The notes under the pieces are model-generated. The model did no database searches. It was not told the DNA's origin and saw only the letters and a program-made list of their open reading frames with translations. From Sinonovacula constricta (taxonomy: Eukaryota; Mollusca; Bivalvia; Cardiida; Solecurtidae), in contig CM017555.1 in the NCBI GenBank assembly GCA_007844125.1, positions 27,085,624 through 27,149,623 of the forward strand: a stretch of DNA of 64,000 bases, written 5' to 3'. A program made the translations under genes and the position numbers. Shown piece by piece: positions 58,015-64,000 of the stretch. Numbering within the stretch: the stretch's first letter is position 1; each line of letters opens with the position of its first letter.

Positions 58015-58220
58015 ACAATAGCAATGTTGTACCAGTTAAGGGAAGGCCCAAGGTTCAATCCTGGGCTGCGACATACAAAAGTTATTAAGGATGATTGAAG
58101 TAAATATAAGGGTAAGTCTACGCATGGTTGGCCCAGTGTTAAAATAATGTAACCTGGGTATCATGCCGGGTGTTCACTGCATGCTATACACAGTATACAC
58201 TGTATCAAAATAAATGAAAT
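58015..58220 (+). mobile_element. tRNA-like SINE, family 2
   Basis: B-box-like aggttcaatcctgggctgcg, tail cccagtgttaaaataatgta and catgccgggtgttcactgca. Same organisation as the copy at 6290. Confidence 0.68.
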
Positions 58221-58649
58221 AGAGTTGGTGGGATGATAAACCCCCCAAAAGATAAACATTCCTTTATAACAATGATACTATTTAATTGTTCAATGTGGTA
58301 TTTTGTATCAGAGTAAACTATTGTCTGTAATATTTCAAGCAACCAGTGAAAGCAGAGCAAAATTAGGCTTAATTTATCATGAGAAAGGTTTATGTACATT
58401 TGATTAATAATATACCATATACTGATTGAAAGTACATTTATCAGATCTTCAAGATTAAAATTCAAATGGCCAGTGTATTTTACATACATTGTATTCCCTA
58501 GCAAAAACAAAGCAGAAAGCTTTAATACAGACTAATTTCACCATTAGTAACTTTTAATTACTAGATCAAGTTTATCTCCTGCATTAAAAAATAATCCTTG
58601 TTACAACTTTATTACTGTTAAATAGCTTTACATGTACATTGCACTGACA

Positions 58650-58760
58650 CAATTATGGTCATATGGGCAATGTCTAGCTAATTACAGGTGGGAAGACCCC
58701 AGAAAAATGTCTGGATAAAATACTAGCCAACCAAATGTTAACTGGAAGACCTTCCAAAAT
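58650..58760 (-). mobile_element. SINE family 1 body adjoining the 75-bp array
   Basis: Body gacacaattatggtcatatg, gcaatgtctagctaattaca and aatgtctggataaaatacta, leading straight into the first array unit. Confidence 0.8.
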
Positions 58761-61463
58761 GAAAGTTTGTGCCCCAACTTGGACTCGAACCCACATGGTG
58801 AGGGCCTTAGGAGTTACAAGTAGCTGACTCCAACTGAAAGTTTGTGCCCCAACTGGGACTCGAACCCACATGGTGAGGGCCTTAGGAGTTACAAGTAGGT
58901 GACTCCAACTGAAAGTTTGTGCCCTAACTGGGACTAGAACCCACATGGTGAGGGCCTTAGGAGTTACAAGTAGCTGACTCCAACTGAAAGTTTGTGCCCC
59001 AACTTGGACTCGAACCCACATGGTGAGGGCCTTAGGAGTTACAAGTAGCTGACTCCAACTGAAAGTCTGTGCCCCAACTGGGACTCGAACCCACATGGTG
59101 AGGGCCTTAGGAGTTACAAGTAGGTGACTCCAACTGAAAGTGTGTGCCCCAACTGGGACTCGAACCCACATGGTGAGGGCCTTAGGAGTTACAAGTAGGT
59201 GACTCCAACTGAAAGTCTGTGCCCCAACTGGGACTCGAACCCACATGGTGAGGGCCTTAGGAGTTACAAGTAGCTGACTCCAACTGAAAGTGTGTGCCCC
59301 AACTGGGACTCAAACCCACATGGTGAGGACCAAAATAGGAGTTACAAGTAGCTGACTCCAACTGAAAGTTTGTGCCCCAACTGGGACTAAAACCCACATG
59401 GTGAGGGCTGTAGGAGTTACAAGTAGCTGACTCCAACTGAAAGTTTGTGCCCCAACTGGGACTCGAACCCACATGGTCAGGGCCTTAGGAGTTACAAGTA
59501 GCTGACTCCAACTGAAAGTCTGTGCCCCAACTGGGACTAGAACCCACATGGTAAGGGCCTAAGGAGTTACAAGTAGCTGACTCCAACTGAAAGTTTGTGC
59601 CCCAACTGGGACTAGAACCCACATGGTGAGGACCTTAGGAGTTACAAGTAGCTGACTCCAACTGAAAGTTTGTGTCCCAACTGGGACTAGAACCTACATG
59701 GTGAGGACCTTAGGAGTTACAAGTAGCTGACTCCAACTGAAAGTTTGTACCCCAACTGGGACTAGAACCCACATGGTGAGGACCTTAGGAGTTACAAGTA
59801 GCTGACTCCAACTGAAAGTTTGTGTCCCAACTGGGACTAGAACCTACATGGTGAGGACCTTAGGAGTTACAAGTAGCTGACTCCAACTGAAAGTCTGTGT
59901 CCCAACTGGGACTAGAACCTACATGGTGAGGACCTTAGGAGTTACAAGTAGCTGACTCCAACTGAAAGTTTGTGTCCCAACTGGGACTAGAACCCACATG
60001 GTGAGGACCTTAGGAGTTACAAGTAGCTGACTCCAACTGAAAGTTTGTGTCCCAACTGGGACTAGAACCTACATGGTGAGGACCTTAGGAGTTACAAGTA
60101 GCTGACTCCAACTGAAAGTTTGTGCCCCAACTTGGACTAGAACCCACATGGTGAGGGCCTTAGGAGTCACAAGTAGGTGACTCCAACTGAAAGTTTGTGC
60201 CCCAACTTGGACTAGAACCCACATGGTGAGGGCCTTAGGAGTTACAAGTAGCTGACTCCAACTGAAAGTTTGTGCCCCAACTGGGACTAAAACCCACATG
60301 GTGAGGGCCTTAGGAGTTACAAGTAGCTGACTCCAACTGAAAGTTTGTGCCCCAACTGGGACTAGAACCCACATGGTGAGGGCTGTGGGAGTTACAAGTA
60401 GCTGACTCCAACTGAAAGTTTGTGCCCCAACTGGGACTCGAACCCACATGGTGAGGGCCTTAGGAGTTACAAGTAGCCGACTCCAACTGAAAGTTTGTGC
60501 CCCAACTGGGACTAGAACCCACATGGTGAGGACCTTAGGAGTTACAAGTAGCTGACTCCAACTGAAAGTTTGTGCCCCAACTGGGACTAGAACCCACATG
60601 GTGAGGGCCTTAGGAGTTACAAGTAGCTGACTCCAACTGAAAGTTTGTGCCCCAACTGGGACTAGAACCCACATGGTGAGGGCCTTAGGAGTTACAAGTA
60701 GCTGACTCCAACTGAAAGTTTGTGCCCCAACTGGGACTAGAACCCACATGGTGAGGGCCTTAGGAGTTACAAGTAGCTGACTCCAACTGAAAGTTTGTGC
60801 CCCAACTGGGACTAGAACCCACATGGTGAGGGCTGTAGGAGTTACAAGTAGCTGACTCCAACTGAAAGTTTGTGCCCCAAGTGGGACTCGAACCCACATG
60901 GTGAGGGCTGTAGGAGTTACAAGTAGCTGACTCCAACTGAAAGTTTGTGCCCCAACTGGGACTCGAACCCACATGGTCAGGGCCTTAGGAGTTACAAGTA
61001 GCCGACTCCAACTGAAAGTTTGTGCCCCAACTGGGACTAGAACCCACATGGTGAGGACCTTAGGAGTTACAAGTAGCTGACTCCAACTGAAAGTCTGTGC
61101 CCCAACTGGGACTCGAACCCACATGGTGAGGACCTTAGGAGTTACAAGTAGCTGACTCCAACTGAAAGTCTGTGCCCCAACTGGGACTAAAACCTACATG
61201 GTGAGGGTCTTAGGAGTTACAAGTAGCTGACTCCAACTGAAAGTCTGTGCCCCAACTGGGACTAGAACCCACATGGTGAGGGCCTTAGGAGTTACAAGTA
61301 GGTGACTCCAACTGAAAGTTTGTGCCCCAACTGGGACTGGAACCCACATGGTGAGGGCCTTAGGAGTCACAAGTAGCTGACTCCAACTGAAAGTCTGTGC
61401 CCCAACTGGGACTAGAACCCACATGGTGAGGGCCTAAGGAGTTACAATTAGCTGATCTAACTG
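58761..61463 (-). repeat. 75-bp array of SINE head (B-box) units, 36 copies
   Basis: Period exactly 75 bp, apart from one 3-bp insertion near 59333. Plus-strand landmarks: gaaagtttgtgccccaactg, ggactcgaacccacatggtg, agggccttaggagttacaag, tagctgactccaact. On the minus strand each unit carries a tRNA-type B box: about 11 have exact GGTTCGAGTCC and most others GGTTCTAGTCC. SINE body lies at the left end and the rest of the SINE head (ctgctcggccacaggcactc) at the right, so the array is an expansion inside one SINE. Open minus frames of up to 351 codons arise only because 75 is a multiple of three. Confidence 0.95.
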
Positions 61464-61490
61464 CTCGGCCACAGGCACTCACTGAATGAT
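61464..61490 (-). mobile_element. SINE family 1, 5' head (A-box end)
   Basis: Plus-strand actgctcggccacaggcact, i.e. minus-strand tgtggccgagcagttag with an A-box-like TGGCCGAGCAG. It completes the SINE that contains the 75-bp array. Confidence 0.75.
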
Positions 61491-62579
61491 TTTGTTATCC
61501 ATCAATTGAATTGGTTAAAGTATACCTTCAAGATGACCACTTATCTCTACATATCCAACATCCTCCCACCTCTCCTCCAAAAACATGCACACAAAAAAAA
61601 ACAACAAAAAACACACACAAAATGACATGAAAAACACATAGCTGACATACAGTACAATTAGCTTCACAAGTCGATGACAACCTACTGTGGACACTTTGGT
61701 AACAAGATGGTCATCACATCAGGTACATTTAAAGACTGTATATTTCAGTGTTGACACAAATTTACCTAAGATAAATGTATACTTACCAATATTTATCAAT
61801 TAAGCGGTCAGAATGATCACTTAACAATGATGATCTAACAAAACTCCAGCATAAAATCCAGCCATAAACTAACACAAATTTGCTTTGATAAAAGTTTATT
61901 TTCAAAGACCAAATTGACCATTTCAACATAATGGTAGATTTTCAATAAAAATAAAACTGAAAAAACAACAACACTTAAAGTCAACATTAAGCAATAGTAT
62001 AAAGGCAGAATCCCTGAAGAAAAGAAACTCACTTTGATAAGTTTTATTTATCCAGATTTTAGGCATATTTACCACAGTGAAAATGACCACTGTTAGAATA
62101 CCACATAAATGAAACAAAAAGTGCACAAACAGTACATCCCCCAAGTACTGTAACTGTGGTGATAGACAGTATATTGTGGACAGACTGCTAACAGGTAGGT
62201 CATCTAACCACTGTACTGTTGATATATATCCCTGGATATAGTTACAGGTAACAGAACTCAGTAAATGAACCATCAGTCAAAGCTTCTATACCTTCCAGAC
62301 AGAATTTTAAATCTTTGCAAAAAGTTTAGATCCAGATCAGCCAACTATGACTGAAGGCTGTTTGGATAGGCTGTGTACTATTTGTCTGTAAGCACTATTT
62401 CAAGCGTTTCTGAATATACTTGTTAAGTAGTATGTCAGTATTAGTAAGGGCTATTAACAAATGGAGCAGTTGAAGGGGGGTTTGTTTCTGGCCTCAGTCT
62501 ATAAAGTGATCATATGTCCCCCAGACCCTATAGGGGATATGAGTCAGATGTAAACAGATATAAACCATTTTCTGTGTAG

Positions 62580-62850
62580 TTGTTCATACAAACTTCTGTG
62601 TGATACTTTGTTTCTTCTTCTGTGTTATTGTTTTATCTTCTGTATAATTGTGTTATTGTTTGTTTTCATCTTCTGTATGATTGTTTGCTTTTTAATCTTC
62701 TTAGTGTCAGTTTATTTTTTCTTTTGTGTAACTATTTGGTGTAACTATTTGTTTCAATTTTGTATGATTGTTTGTTTCATCTTATGTGCGATTGTTAATT
62801 TCTTCTTCTGTGTAAATGTGTCTTTCTTCTTCTTTGTGAAAATGGTAGTG
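62580..62850. repeat. T-rich degenerate repeat
   Basis: Irregular units of ttcttctgtgtaattgtttg type, about 25-45 bp each. The plus-strand open frame here (62608-62853) is a low-complexity by-product. Confidence 0.7.
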
Positions 62851-64000
62851 TGAATATAGCTTGTAACCTTTCAGACCCATAACAGTAAGTTCATAGGAAT
62901 GAGTCAATGTCAAGGTGAGAACAATTTTTAAAGAGGGTTTCTAGGCACTACCCAGCTGGCTTTAACCAGATTTTTGTCTAACCATTATTGGATCACTCAG
63001 ATGTTTTTTCAATGAAAGTGCTGCCCACAAAGTGGCATTCACCATGTTAGATTTTCAGACAGTTAGAATCTGTGCTGATAAACTACCATAATATTATTTT
63101 GTGTAAGATAACTTTTCTTTCTAAAAAACCACCGCCTTCAATGGTGTGGACATAAGCAGGTCACAATAGCAAAGTGAAATGTAACCAGTGTGAGGTATTT
63201 GGTCACTGATTACATCACACTTTGTTCCACTGGATATATTGTTACATGCACTATAGAGGGTGGTTAATTTATCAATTCAATGTTTATTAAGTGTTGCATT
63301 TAATAAAGACATCTGCATACTAGTTTAATGCAGGCTGTAATGTATGCATTTAATGATTCTGCTATGGGAGTAGAAGTAAGTGACTGCCTTTCATTTGATA
63401 TCCTATCTAGAAAGAAAAAGTAGAACTACTATTTGTCTCAGTAGGAATACTAAAACTCTGTTAGGTCAGCTAGCAGTTCCTGAACAGTAACATTGTATTT
63501 ACTGATAACACAGTCTATATAAAAAAAACCCTGTCCACTCAGCTAATAGTATTGTGCAGAAAAAACATGTTACTGTTTAACAGAAAAAAACAAATTGGTA
63601 GATCTAATGAAATCTTACAAAAAAAGAAAACAGAAATCTTTGTTTTTGTTTGTTTTTGAAGTACATAGCAGTAACCAATACTCAAACCCATGCGATGTTT
63701 TTCTCCCATTAAGCATTTTCATTGCATGTAGCCTTGAACTATTCTAATTGTGAAATCTTAGGCATTTTCTCTCAATCAGCTTCACAATAACATATTGATA
63801 CCCTTGTAACTTGTAATTATCAAAATCTCCTCAACCTGCTTCAGTTGTTAAAAACCTTCACTTATTGTTTGTGTCTTTGTTTGTTGGGTTCACCGTCCAA
63901 CTTAAAACAGTATTTATTAGTTATTTTCTTAATCCATGGACAAGTTAATTAGGGAGTTAGTATAAAAATGTGTAGATCCTGATTAGAAACATCCCAGCAC

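Larger units (their letters stand above)
56198..64000 (-). other. Upstream intron, running off the right edge
   Basis: 7.8 kb with no recognisable KIF13 exon. Holds a ~60-bp triplication (56743-56930), a family 2 SINE (58015-58220), a SINE with the 75-bp array (58650-61490), T-rich repeats (62580-62850) and family 3 fragments (62320-62400, 63965-64000). 56940-58010, 61500-62310 and 62860-63960 show no gene. Confidence 0.7.

Noticed and set aside
58770..58815. Real tRNA gene (cgaacccacatggtg B-box region)
   Set aside because: No cloverleaf can be formed, and the A-box and acceptor stem are missing from the unit; it is a SINE head.
60069..61124. 351-codon minus-strand open frame (MWVRVPVGAQTFSWSQLLVT repeats)
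   Set aside because: By-product of the 75-bp SINE-head array. The same DNA is a tRNA-like sequence and no start or splice context supports translation.
39230..61463. CRISPR-like array
   Set aside because: Repeats are head-to-tail without unique spacers, in a eukaryotic intron.
62608..62853. Hydrophobic 81-codon frame resembling a membrane protein
   Set aside because: Phe/Cys/Val-rich translation of a T-rich repeat; no start context.

Overview
This is invertebrate genomic DNA: AT-rich, intron-dense and crowded with short interspersed repeats. A mollusc, perhaps a bivalve, is the most likely source. That call rests on the repeat types (several tRNA-derived SINE families, and a 'gctcacctgag' element of a kind I associate with mollusc genomes), so it is an inference.

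One protein-coding gene can be supported: a kinesin-3 motor of the KIF13 / Khc-73 family on the minus strand. It fills positions 81-56197 as 20 internal exons. Almost every exon has a clear GT donor and AG acceptor, and codon phases match across junctions. The window starts after the motor and FHA domains, whose exons lie beyond 64000. It runs through the first coiled coil, the stalk (the MAGUK-binding region in relatives), the KIF1B-like region, the conserved distal domain and a long acidic/serine-rich tail. It stops before the last exon or exons, which lie left of position 1. Six single-base frame breaks in four exons look like uncorrected long-read errors, but gene decay is not excluded.

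All the rest is intronic. Layout from the 5' end of the gene (right) to the 3' end (left): 56.2-64 kb, upstream intron with a 36-unit array of a 75-bp tRNA-like SINE segment; 46.2-56.0 kb, SINE-rich intron with two decayed copies of exon 1; 38.2-46.1 kb, intron with a 21-bp array and a 51-bp array; 29.7-38.1 kb, intron with two Mutator-like elements, one intact with a 9-bp target duplication; 10.2-29.5 kb, seventeen exons separated by introns of about 0.2 to 4.5 kb that carry MITEs, a retrotransposon 3' end and repeats made from exon ends; 2.1-10.2 kb, a long intron with scattered repeats; 0-2 kb, the tail exons.

Two things stand out. First, the 594-bp Mutator-like element at 37176-37769 carries what looks like a mobile promoter, start codon, zinc-binding (ZAD-like) first exon and consensus splice donor. 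It has the same orientation as KIF13, and its donor phase fits the next KIF13 exon. Second, pieces of KIF13 exon 3' ends have repeatedly been duplicated into the intron just downstream. The most striking case is exon 9, whose last ~40 bases plus splice donor form a 76-bp tandem array with about eight further usable-looking donors.
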